A stretch of DNA of 15,850 nt from Pinguiococcus pyrenoidosus. Taxonomy: Eukaryota; Sar; Pinguiophyceae; Pinguiochrysidales; Pinguiochrysidaceae. Positions 1-9,621 of the stretch are shown piece after piece; the first letter of the stretch is position 1, and each line of letters starts with the position of its first letter. The DNA lies in contig JAAMXY010000744.1 of the NCBI GenBank assembly GCA_019677205.1, positions 7,631-23,480 of the forward strand, written 5' to 3'. The notes beneath the pieces are model-generated. The model searched no databases and was not told where the DNA came from. It was given only the letters and a program-made list of their open reading frames with translations. Position numbers and translations under genes: made by a program.

Positions 1-57
1 GAACCACCGATCTTGACCGTGTGAAGGTCACGTCCTAACCAACTAGACTAACGGGAC
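1..57 (-). tRNA. tRNA-Val(CAC), 5' 57 nt, cut by the window edge
   Basis: Read on the minus strand from position 57, the sequence folds as a tRNA. There is a 7-nt acceptor strand (GTCCCGT), then T8 and A9. The D-stem GTCT/GGAC encloses the loop AGTTGGTTA, which has the invariant GG. The anticodon stem TGACC/GGTCA encloses the loop TTCACAC, so the anticodon is CAC, which reads the valine codon GTG. A 5-nt variable region follows, then the T-stem strand GGTGG and the TTC that begins the T-loop, where the window ends. The 3' acceptor strand and about 16 nt are missing, so acceptor pairing cannot be checked. No intron is seen after the anticodon in the visible part. The gene points away from DNA2. 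Confidence 0.88.
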
Positions 58-113
58 AGTCTGAACGACTCGTGGGATCATCTCGCACATATGAGGGCAT
101 GGTATCTGGAGCA

Positions 114-120
114 TATATAA
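114..120 (+). promoter_or_regulatory. Candidate TATA box for DNA2
   Basis: TATATAA lies 125 nt upstream of the chosen DNA2 start codon. A start site about 25-30 nt downstream would give a 5' leader near 95-105 nt. It sits in the short divergent gap between the tRNA gene and DNA2. It is an AT-rich motif in GC-rich surroundings, but no transcript evidence is available. Confidence 0.45.
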
Positions 121-244
121 TCCAAGATAATTGAGATCTCCCGCCACCGAAAGTCTGAACATCCGCCGCCAAGGCGTCGTTCACATCGCCAGATGTGCGC
201 TTTCGCGCGTCGCTCTGGAATTCAGGACTGACCAGAGTGCTTCT

Positions 245-1311
245 ATGGATGCATCGCGCGGCGTGAAGAGGCGGTACCCGCTCGCATCTGCGTCCAGCGT
301 GTCCTCCTCTCCCGGGCCTCGGCAGTCACAGCTCACTTTCGCCAGTGGCGTCGCCACCCCAGACGCCTCTCAGGGCTCACAGGGCCCCCCCAGCTCTGTG
401 GAAGGACAGGAAAGCCCGTCGGTGACCCAGGATGACCTGTACGACCAAGTCCGCTGGGCTCAGAGCCCTTCTCTGGCGTCTCTGCGGCTCTTCGGGCAGT
501 CTCAAAGACGCTTGAGTCGCGAAAGCGAGTTGGAGCGGCTGTCGCGGATCGTGAAGCCCAGTGCGGAGGCCTACTCACCGGCTCCCAAGCGACGAGTGAC
601 CTTCCCGACGCCTGCCAAGGGTCCAAAGCAGCCGGAAGGAGCGCAAAAGCCTGCTGACGACGAGGACGACGGAGCGTTCTTGGATCTGCTGGAAAAGCTA
701 CAAGATAATCTCAAGGATGGTACTGCTTCCAAGATGGGGCCGACTCAGGCCAGTGAGGCGGATGCGAAGAGAAGCTCAGAAGCAGACAGAGGTGCTCCTC
801 AGGGGAAAGCAAGCGGTAGGCAGGACGAACAACGTTCTGCGCAGCTTGCAACAACGCAGCCGACGGCAACTGCAATGAAGTCTGTCGGCATCGCGTCCGG
901 CATACCGAGGGCGCGACAGCAGCGACAAGCCGAAAACCTGGGCCGAGAGACGCCGGCCAAGCGGGTGGACACGGAAGGGGCGAAGACCCCGAGTAGCGTC
1001 CTAAGTAGCCCGGGCTTTGACGACGCGGCGTACCTGGAGATTGATCGACTGGCAGCGATTGGGATGCAACTTAGCCAGCAGCAGACTTCCCAGCTTGCAC
1101 AAAGCGGTGATGTGCTTGGCGACAAGCAAGATCCTGCTCTTCAACCTCCTGGGGACAAGCAAGCGGCGATCCATTCCATCGCAGGTCCAGAGGAAGGCGA
1201 GTCCTGGGACGATTCCGCCCTTGATTTTGATGACGCAGCCCTCTGCGAAGCTGTTGCCAAGGCAGAAATGGAGTACATGTCGCAGATGAGCCCACAGGTG
1301 GACGAGCAACC

Positions 1312-1358
<47 letters not shown>

Positions 1359-4300
1359 TCCCAAGCAGTTTTGATACAAAGTACCGAAGATTCGTGGTTT
1401 TAGAGGTGCATCCGAACGCGCGAGTGAGAGAATCCACGTTGGTAGTGCGCGGAGAGCGGATGGTTGCCGGATCTCCTACGGTGGCTGGACAGACTCAAGA
1501 GCAAGAAGACGAAGAAGAGCGCACGATCCTCCTCCGAGATGATTGGGTGGAGTCGCGAATCCATCCAGGAGACGCGATCCACGTCGTCCTGATGGGCGAC
1601 GAGTACACGCTGCTGCGTCACACGGATAGCTCATCCGCCAAGCACGCGTTCGAGCGCTTGCGAGATTCGCTGTTCCCTCGTACGCCCGCCGCCCTGAAAG
1701 ATGCAATTGTTCTTGACAACTCCGCCGGGCTTCTGATCGTACAGCCGGACACGCTGCTGAGCCCAAGTCACGTTTCCGCGGGCGTCGGATGCGACCGCCG
1801 CCCAATTGTGCAGGGTCTCGTTTCCGGAAGCGGTCCACCCAATGCGAACGCAGTCCTCGGGAATCTGAAGCACAGGCTCTTCCAGCGATTGCTTCGGGAG
1901 ACGCTTCCGAAGGCGGCAGTGGGGATGAGCCTGGAGGGCAGCGCGGACAAGTCGTCGCAGCTGGATCCCGTCTTTGTCCAGGAGGAGGTGGAGCGGATTT
2001 TGTGCGACGCGAGATGCATCGAGGAGCTGCTTGCGGCGGGAATCTCGGACGACAGGGCGAGAGAACAGCTGGCCGAGACAGCAAAGGCGGCGAAAGCCTG
2101 GATCCAGGAGCATGTTGCTTCCGGGACCGACGCTCAGGCTGGCTCATTCCAGGCCGGTGTGGCATCTCGGCCGGTGTTTGAGGGCCTCATTGCCATAGAG
2201 GATAGCATCTGGTCGGCCACCTTCGGGCTCAAGGGATTCTTGGATGCGTCGCTGATTGGCCACGACGTTGCGGACAGCCGAGGCCTCGAGATCTTCGCGC
2301 TTGAGCTGAAGACCGGTAGCAAGAGTCAGCAGGTCCTTCACAGGGCTCAGCTTATCTTGTACACGCTGCTGCTGCGGTCACGCTTTGGCTCCAAGGCCTT
2401 TGCAAACGCCGGAGGTTCCCGGGATCCCTCCAAGGCGTGCGCGGCAAATGCGGGGGTGTTGATGTACGTGTCCGGGGACGCGGTGGAGTCGATCTTGATT
2501 GAGCCGGCCTGGGCCGACATCCGAAATCTCATCATCAAGCGAAACAGCCTAGCGTCCATCAAGCGAGACCTGGCGCAAGGCGCTGCCATGGAGATCGCGA
2601 CCATTCGTCAAGATGGTAGCACTGCGGGCCTAGGCGCCGTTCACTTGCCGCCCATGCTCCGGGAGCCCAGCGAATGCAATCGCTGCTACAGTGCCGCGTA
2701 CTGCATGGCCCTGCATTCCGTCGTGGAGGACGGCGACGAGGCGTCCAGCGGGGCCGAGGAGGTGTTCCGCAAGAAGGCGTCCCATCTGGCGGAGGCTCAC
2801 GTCGACTTCCTGCGGAACTGGCTGTCGATCCTCGAGCTGGAAGGGCGGAAAGGTGCACGGACGCGGGCGCAGGCGTGGTCCGTTCCTGCTCATGTTCGAG
2901 AGCGTCTCAATCGACGCGCGTGGGCATCGCTTGGGCTCGTCGAGATCCGCAGAATCCTGCCCGGCCAGAACGGCAAATCCAAGTCGCTTTCCCAGGAAGC
3001 GACGCCGGAGGAATGCGAAGCTCTCTCTTGGGTCCTCAGATTCAAGCGGTCTTCCACGCCCCACAAGGGCCTCGCACAGAAAGGGACGGAGTGGAGCCTC
3101 CGAAACGGATCCATCGGCGCCGGGGATCGAGTCTTGATTTCAACGCATCGAACCGTGGGGAGCGCGGGCGCCAGGATGGAAACGCATCACGCCAATCTGG
3201 TTACGGGCACGGTGGTTTCCGTCGCTGACGATACCGCGAGGATAGAAGTTGAGCGGCTATCGTGGTTTCCGGAGTTGCAGGAGAGCGTGTCAAGCCAAAA
3301 CACGGATGGCCCGAGCCTCACTCGGGAGACAACATTCCGATTCGCGCTCGACGAGTCATCCCTGCGGTTCCGGGTCGACCTGGACGACGCCCCTTCAGGC
3401 ATGGGCACGATGCGAGAGAACCTCTTCCGACTCTTCATTGGACCAGACCCGGGAGGAGGCGACGCTGGTGTCCTGTCGCGCAAGCCAACGGGTTACGTGC
3501 CTCCCGGGGAAGCGCAGGAGATCGGCTGCGCGAGGCTGCGGAGCCTGGTTGTTGATTGCTCAAGACCTCGTTTCCGCAAGGAGCAAGCGACGCTCGCATC
3601 CTGGCTCGCCAAAGAGAAGGACGGATGGCTCTTCACGCACAAGTCCGGTGCGTCCCTTTCCGTGGAACCTTCGGCGCGGCTGCGGCAGCAGTTTGAGGCA
3701 CTCAACGGCGACCAAAAAGCAGCCATTCGAAAAGCGATGCTCGCCGAGGACTACGCTCTGCTCCTGGGCCTGCCTGGTACGGGCAAGTCTTCCACCGTGG
3801 CTTTCCTGGCTTCCTTGCTGGTGGCCTGCGGGTACCGCGTCTTGCTGAGTGCGTACACCCACTCCGCCGTGGACGGGCTGCTCAGGAAGTTTCGCAGCTG
3901 CAACCCTCACATCCGCCCTCTCCGAATCGGGAGGCCGTCGTCCGTAGCTGCTGACATGCGAGACTGTATTCTAAACTCCGACGGCTCCTGTCGGACGACG
4001 GAAGATCTGAAGCGGCTCTTCAAGGAGGTTCCCGTGGCTGGCGGCACCGCTCTAACGGTCTCGTCGCACAACTTGCTCGAGTCGCCAAGCGTCCTTGACG
4101 GGGCGCCCTTTGCCTTCGACTACGTGATCGTCGACGAGGCGGGCCAGATTCTGCTCCCGGCGTCGCTGGGTCCTCTTCGGCTGGGTCGTGTGTTCATTCT
4201 GGTCGGAGATCACTACCAGCTGCCCCCGCTTGTGAGCAATCCGGAGGCGGAGTCGGCGGGCGCCACGATTTCGCTCTTCCGGCGTCTCTGCACCGCCTGG

Positions 4301-5068
4301 CCCCACGCAATCTGCCCTCTGCGACAGCAGTTCCGCATGTGCCAGCCCATCATGAAGATGGCGAATGCGCTGGTGTACAACGGCCAACTGAGCTGCGCCA
4401 GCGAGAAGGTGGCCTCCGCCAGGCTGCGGCTGCCGCCCAAAGCGTTGGCTCCGTTGCCAAGCTGGATGCAGCGTGCCCTCGATCCGCAGAGGCCGGTGGT
4501 GCTGCTGGACACGGATGGCGTTGACGGAGTCGGCGAGACGGGTGAGTCCAAAGACGGAAGCGGCAGGAGGTCCATCACCAATCCGGGCGAGGCAAAGATC
4601 GTGTGCATGCTGGCAGTTGCGCTCATCAGATCCTGCCGCGTGGCGTTGGACAGCATCGGGATCATCTGCCCGTACAGAAGTCAAGTGAGACTCCTGCGCA
4701 GCATCTTGAAAGGCCAGGGCGTCTTCCCGGATCCGTCACGGAGCCCCACCGACGCCCCGGCAGCTTCGCTCGAGATCGACACAGTGGACAAGTTTCAGGG
4801 AAAGGACAAGCGCGTCGTCCTGGTGGGATTCGTGAAAGGAGCGGGGGGCCATGGCATCGGGAATCTGCTGCGAGACTGGAGGCGGATCAACGTCGCCATC
4901 ACTAGGCCCAAGGAGAAGATCATCTTCGCGGGAAGCTGCCAGATGATGAGAGGCACCCCCGTTCTAGCTGCGCTGAGCGACTTCGTGAAAGGAGAAGGAG
5001 GCTTGATGCGGCTGCCGCAGGATACCCTCGCCACAAGCGCGGAGTATGAGCCGCTCCCGACAAGGTAG
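245..5068 (+). CDS. DNA2: DNA2 ATP-dependent nuclease-helicase, single exon, 1607 aa
   Basis: DNA2 cuts 5' flaps during Okazaki fragment maturation and resects DNA ends. I start at the ATG at 245; the frame is open upstream to a TTG at 131 but has no earlier ATG. Residues 1-375 look disordered and include 15 glutamines (357-371). A DNA2 OB-like segment follows. The RecB-like nuclease has D667, E687 and K689, and all four Fe-S cysteines are present: C516, C811, C814 and C820, with the family's C-x2-C-x5-C spacing. The SF1B helicase has Walker A GLPGTGKSS (1175-1183, K1181), motif II DEAGQ (D1297-E1298), motif III GDHYQLPPLV, motif V TVDKFQGKDK and motif VI DWRRINVAITR (from 1544). Human DNA2 is about 1060 aa and yeast about 1520 aa, so the extra length is mainly N-terminal. 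No frame break or intron is seen. Identity is very secure; the exact start is less so. Confidence 0.96.
1313..1357 (+). repeat. Pure (CAG)15 trinucleotide repeat in the DNA2 coding region
   Basis: Fifteen uninterrupted CAG codons encode Gln357-Gln371 of DNA2. There are no CAA interruptions inside the run; a CAA and a CCG come just before it. The tract lies between the disordered N-terminal region and the conserved OB-like domain, so length changes would probably be tolerated in frame. Confidence 0.98.
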
Positions 5069-5468
5069 CGGAACACAGAGCCATGTGAATAAGACAGAAT
5101 GTCCCCAGTGTTCGGCAGGATAGCGTCGGTTTTGAAGAACTCCTTCTTACTTTCTGGGGAACGCCACTTGGTGCATTGGGCATCCGCTGAGCAGTGCTGC
5201 AAGTTGTTACACGTGCCTTCCTCCGGACCACGCGGCAGGCGCCGGCCCCTCGATCCTCGATTTGACGCATGCGCGGTCCGTCTGTCCCGGACCGCGACGA
5301 ATGTGTTCATGTGCCTCGGCCCCGGAATGCTCGAGACAAGAATCACATCCGGCCGGATGTCAAGCACGAATCCCTTCGGATCCGCCCGGATCTGTACGCA
5401 GGCGCCTCGCAAGGCCGAAGTTCCTCGGGCGTCACTGCAGCGTCGATCTCCGCCACACTGGCGCGAAG
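5069..5468. other. Intergenic gap between DNA2 and the MATE gene (400 nt)
   Basis: This gap should hold the DNA2 3' UTR and the MATE promoter and leader. An AATAAG at about 5088 could be a weak poly(A)-like signal for DNA2. Open frames cross the gap on both strands, but none resembles a known family. An ATG at 5301 is in frame with the MATE start at 5469. I see no clear TATA box. Confidence 0.4.
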
Positions 5469-7335
5469 ATGCGCTTCCTCATTCTGGCTTTGGTGCTCCT
5501 CTGGGCGTCGGCGTCATCTCTGGTGCTCCGCCTGCCCAAGAGGCACGCTGTGGCGCTGGCCGCGCTGCGGCGCACCGACGAGAACGTTGCGCCCGCTGGT
5601 GTTGATGCGCCGAAGAAGCCGCCAACGCTGCTGCAGCGCCCTCTGGGCGCGGCTCTTTGGACGGTCGCTTGGCCCACGATCACCATTGGGCTCATACGCT
5701 CCTTGTACGACCTCGTGGATGCTTTCTGGCTCGGGAAACTCGGGCTCCACCAGCTGGAAGCAGTGGGCGCGGTGTCGTTCGCCCTGTGGATCGTGTGGAT
5801 CCTCGGTGAACTCGGCGGAATCGGCGTGCAGAGCCTCACGTCAGGTAAATCGGTGACGAGGGAGGCGAGAAAAGTGTTTGGTGCTGGCGCCGACGGGCGA
5901 AAACTCACTTTGAGAGGCGAGGCTAGGCGCAGAAGGAGCGGGCAAGAGGAAGGACGTGGGCCCCTTGGTGGTCCAAGGCCTGTGGGTGGGCGGCCTCACG
6001 GCGGCGGCATGCATTGCGAGCATTCCGTTCACCGGCGGCTATTTCCATGCCCTCGGAGTGGGGCCAGAGAGCATGGCGTGGGGCTACGGCCAGAGCTACT
6101 TGAGGTATGGAGGCGGGGAGGTGTGGAGGCCCAACCCAAAGGCCGACGCGGCAAGAAGGCAGCTCTCCTTTTCTGACACGGTGGACACGCTGTCGTGCAG
6201 GTGGTCGTTGATCGGATCGCTGCCTTTGATCGCCTCTGGTATTGTGGCTGCGGGCTTCAAAGGGATCGGGTCGATGCGCCCGGTGCTCGGGGTCACGACG
6301 CTCTGCGTCTGCATCAATGCGGTGCTCGATCCGTTGTTCATCTGGGGCGTGCCTGGCTTCATCCCGGCAATGGGCGTGGCGGGCGCGGCGATCGCGACGC
6401 AGACGTCCAATTGGATCGCCCTCGTCCTGTCGATCAAGGCGCTGCGGAAGCAGGGCGTCGATCTCGGCTTCCGCAGGCCGAACCGGAACGCCATGCGGCG
6501 CATCGCCAGCATCGGAGGGCCCATGGCGGGGGCGGGGTTGGCGTTCACCGCCGTGTACATTGTGCTCGGTAGAATCCTGCGCGGCTTGGGGGAGGCGAAT
6601 CTTGCCGCACTCGGGCTGGGCCATCGAGTGGAAAGCCTAGCCTTCGTCATCACCGAGGGGTTTGGGGCCGCCGCTGCCACGGTAGTTGGCCAGTGGCTGG
6701 GCGCGGGCAACGAGGCCAAGGCGCGATTGGCCGCTCGAAGGGGATCGACCATATCCAGCCTGGCCCTGGCTGGCGCATCCGTTTTGACGTTTTTGTGTGC
6801 CGGTAAGCGACAACGGCCGTGCCCCGCGCGAGCTCCCGGAGCCGGTGATTGACCTTCGGCCTGGTTGCTTCGGCGTTCCCCTCTCTTTTGCTGACCGTTG
6901 CAGGGCCCATTGTATCCGTCTTTACCACTGATCCGGTGGTCTTTGCCGCGGCCGTATCATATCTGAGAATTGTTAGTTTCATCTTCCCCGCGATGGCGCA
7001 GGAGATGGTGTACGAAGGGGCCCTAGCTGGAGCCGGAGACACCGTAAGTGCTGGGATGTGGCGGCGTTCACCGATGACCACGCCGTCACCCTTGACTGAC
7101 GTGCCGCGCTTTGGGCTCGCGTCTGTAGGTGAACGCGTTCTATGCGTCCATTGTATGCAACCTTGGCCGCATTCCCCTCGCCATCTACTTGTCGCAGTTG
7201 TACGGCGTGCAGGGCGTTTGGTACGCGATCTGCGTATCCACCGCTCTCAAGGCCTATGTGAAGAGGAAGTTCTTCGAACGATCTCGATTGCCGCTTCTCG
7301 CGCGCCCCTCACCAAGCGCTGCGAGTGTCGCCTAG
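5469..7335 (+). CDS. MATE family multidrug/toxin extrusion transporter, 5 exons, 498 aa
   Basis: MATE transporters export organic compounds in exchange for H+ or Na+. Exons are 5469-5844, 5933-6104, 6201-6802, 6904-7043 and 7129-7335. All introns are GT-AG (88, 96, 101 and 85 nt) and phases agree. The joined protein reads through family landmarks: P69 and D84 in helix 1 (TITIGLIRSLYDLVDAFWLG), GVQSLTS joined to EGAGKRKDV, YLRWSLIGSLPLIASGIVAA, NAVLDPLFIWG, and GAGDTVNAFYASIVCNLGR. About 12 membrane helices are expected. Residues 1-18 form a hydrophobic leader ending near ASASS. A basic, Ala-rich stretch of about 40 residues separates it from helix 1, so a signal or bipartite plastid presequence is possible. 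The start at 5469 was chosen because it exposes this leader; an in-frame ATG at 5301 is the alternative. The substrate cannot be predicted. Confidence 0.9.
6105..6200 (+). other. MATE intron 2, 96 nt, frame-neutral and stop-free
   Basis: The donor is G|GTATGG and the acceptor TGCAG|G, with a CTGAC branch-like site about 25 nt before the acceptor. Removing it joins YLR to WSLIGSLPL, as expected for MATE proteins. Its length is a multiple of three and the frame stays open across it, so retention would insert 32 residues instead of ending the protein. Confidence 0.8.
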
Positions 7336-7856
7336 TGCGCATCGCCAAGTTGGCCTTCCCTTCAACGCGCGCGTGCCGTGCTTGAGGTTCTCCATCACGA
7401 ATTGCTGGAATGCCCAGCGTTTGACGTGGCGTTGGCAGCTGCTGCTGGAGATGACGGCAATGGCCGTGCTTTGGCACCATAGACGTATCGATTTCTTGAA
7501 AGAAGCAGAAGCGCCGTGCGTGGCGCAGACCGTCCGAGCAAGAAACCACACCGGACTTCTTTTCCACGATCCCGTCGCCAACTGCTAGCAATCCCGCGTT
7601 TTCCCAGAGCTGCGCGGCCATCAGACACTCCACCATACCAAGTCGGCAAGCACCCTGTTCTGACTGTGCAGATGTCCACGCGTCACCTCTATCTCAATAC
7701 CTACGGTACGTCGCTCCCGTACCGGAGTCCCCACGTTCGCAGCAGCTGCTCTTGTGCTCCGCGAGCCCCGCGATCCTCCGCCGTCGTCTCTGTCGCGCCG
7801 CTTCTCCGTCTGCGCGCCGGCGTCTTCACGCCGTCTCAGCACTGCAAGTGGCCGCC
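7336..7856. other. Intergenic gap between the MATE and dioxygenase genes (521 nt)
   Basis: This should contain the MATE 3' UTR and the dioxygenase promoter and leader. A 129-codon ATG-started frame runs on the minus strand from 7636 to 7247, overlapping the last MATE exon. It matches no family I recognise, and several other frames are open here too because of base composition. I see no clear poly(A) signal or TATA box. Confidence 0.35.
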
Positions 7857-9605
7857 ATGGTCGCCGCCAAGATGCTCAGGCTGTCTCGAACGGAAGTGCT
7901 CGCGCTGGGCGCGCTCGCTGGCGGCGCGGCGCTGGCGTTCGCGCTGTGGCGCAGAGGTCGCCAAGCCACAGGTGTGACTGGCGCCGGATCTTCCGCGCCA
8001 AAGACACTGCCAACTCGCTTACAACCCGGCTGCGGCCGCGCAGGAAGCGGCGAAAGCGGAGTGAAGAAGGCCGCGACGCCAGTCGCGGAGCTGCCGGTGA
8101 TCGACCTGGGCCGATTTCTGTCCAGAGACGAAGATCCAGCAGCGGCTCAGGCGGAATGCGTCAAAGCTGCGGTGGCGATGCGCAAGTACGGCGCTCTGGT
8201 GGTCCGCGATCCTCGGGTGAGTGCCTCGGCAAGGCCCCTGAGGTCGTGTAGAGTCGGTCAAAGCGTCCATGGGAAGCCCAAATGTCGGGAGAAGCGCTCT
8301 GCAACCGCGTCGGAAACGCTGAGGCCTTTTCCTTTGGATCCGAAGGTGAACCAAGAAGAAAACGAGCGCTTTCTCGACATGATGGAGAGATACTTTGCGA
8401 TGTCTGATGGCGTCCGCGACGCGCGGCCGGAGGTGGCCTACCAGGTCGGCGTCACGCCTGGAGGCGTGGAGAAGCCCCGCGACCACAGCCTCTTGTACGA
8501 TCGGTACAACGTGAAGGATCGGTGCGTGCACGTCGTCCTGCCCTGTGGCTCCTCGGCAGCACTTGACCGCTTCTTCTTTCGCTCCTCTGTCTTTCTCTCC
8601 GCCTGCTTCTGGGGACAGGCCCGTCACCGAAGCCCCGCCCGGCGCGGATCCCAAGTGGCGCTTCTTCTGGCGGGTCGGGCCTCGGCCTGAGAGCACCAAG
8701 TACCCCCAGCTGGCGGCCGAGAAAGTGGTGCGTCGCAACGTCCCGCGCTTTGAACGTTTGCAGGGAACTTCCGGGACGGCAGGAAGGCTGAAGCCTCTTT
8801 GGCGGATTTGTAGATCCCCGACGAGTTTCCGGAGTGGGAGGAGGTGATGGATACCTGGGGCAAACTCATGCTGCGAGCCCTTCACGATGTCGCCGGCATG
8901 GTCGCGGAGGGCTTCGGCCTCGAGCCAGGCGTGTTCCAGCGGCTCATGGAGAACGGTCCCCATCTGCTCGCACCGACGGGCTCGGACTTCTCGAAGCACG
9001 CAGAGCTGAACAAGGCCCTCGCTGGGTTTCACTATGACCTGAACTTCCTCACGATCCACGGCAAGAGTCGATTCCCTGGGCTCTTCATCTGGCTGCGCGA
9101 CGGGACACGAGCGCGTGCTGTCGTCCCCGAAGGTGATCTGTTCCTTCCTTTTGTCAGAATGGATAGGACAGACCAACTGCATGTAGCTCGATCTGTTGCC
9201 AAGGCGCATCCTTTCTCTAACTGGAGTGCTTGCGATTCCTAGGCGGCTTGCTTGTGCAGGCCGGCAAGCAGATGGAGTACCTGACCGGCGGCCAGGTTCA
9301 GGTACGACAAGATGCCCCCTCCCCGTCCTGGCTTGGGAGATCCACCGCTGACCGCGCGTCGGCAGGCTGGCTTCCACGAGGTCGTTGTGTCTCCGGAGAC
9401 GCTGCAGACCATCCGCCACAAGGAGCGCATTGGGGATAGCCTTTGGCGAGTGAGTTCTACTTGCTTTGGCCACATTGCCTCCGACAACGTCCTCGAACCG
9501 CTTGGCCCCTTTCGAACGCCGGACGCTCTCGAGAAGTATCCTGCTGTGGAGGCCGGTGAGATGGTCGGGAATGAGCTCCGTGCGATCAAGCTGGATGCAG
9601 AGTAG
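7857..9605 (+). CDS. 2-oxoglutarate/Fe(II) dioxygenase (isopenicillin N synthase-like) with N-terminal membrane anchor, 6 exons
   Basis: Enzymes of this fold oxidise small molecules using Fe(II), O2 and 2-oxoglutarate. Exons are 7857-8216, 8346-8521, 8619-8727, 8814-9132, 9243-9301 and 9366-9605. All introns are GT-AG (129, 97, 86, 110 and 64 nt), giving 420 aa. The start has a strong context (GCCGCCATGG). Residues 12-30 (EVLALGALAGGAALAFALW) form one membrane helix followed by RRGR. The N-terminal family motif ELPVIDLGRF is near residue 83. Iron ligands are H288-x-D290 (HYDLNFLTIHG) and H345 (AGFHEVVV). R369-V-S371 is the 2-oxoglutarate-binding RxS. LWRVSSTCFGHIASD and the C-terminus continue the fold. 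A 72-nt GT-AG segment at 7972-8043 may also be removed, giving 396 aa. The substrate is unknown. Confidence 0.9.
7972..8043 (+). other. Possible extra 72-nt intron in the dioxygenase gene
   Basis: It starts with GTGTGA and ends with GCGCAG, and its length is a multiple of three. Removal would join QATG to SGESGVKK between the membrane anchor and the catalytic domain. The pyrimidine tract is weak and the frame is open through it, so either form is possible. No conserved residue is affected. Confidence 0.35.
8217..8345 (+). other. Dioxygenase intron 1, 129 nt, frame-neutral and stop-free
   Basis: The donor is CGG|GTGAGT and the acceptor CCGAAG|GTGAAC, with CTGAG about 25 nt before the acceptor. 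Splicing joins VVRDPR to VNQEENERF, which fits the family. The intron is in phase 0, a multiple of three and stop-free, so a retained form would add 43 residues. Confidence 0.75.
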
Positions 9606-9621
9606 AGGGATGAGGGCGTGG

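Noticed and set aside
4795-5412. Minus-strand 205-codon frame across the 3' end of DNA2
   Set aside because: It has no ATG at its start, is antisense to conserved DNA2 motif VI, and resembles no family. It is best explained as a GC-rich shadow frame.
5301-5468. Upstream in-frame ATG as the MATE start
   Set aside because: It would add 56 residues without family resemblance and bury the hydrophobic leader. I keep it only as an alternative.
8019-9473. Minus-strand 484-codon open frame
   Set aside because: It is antisense to the dioxygenase exons, whose conserved iron and 2-oxoglutarate ligands show that the plus strand is the coding one.
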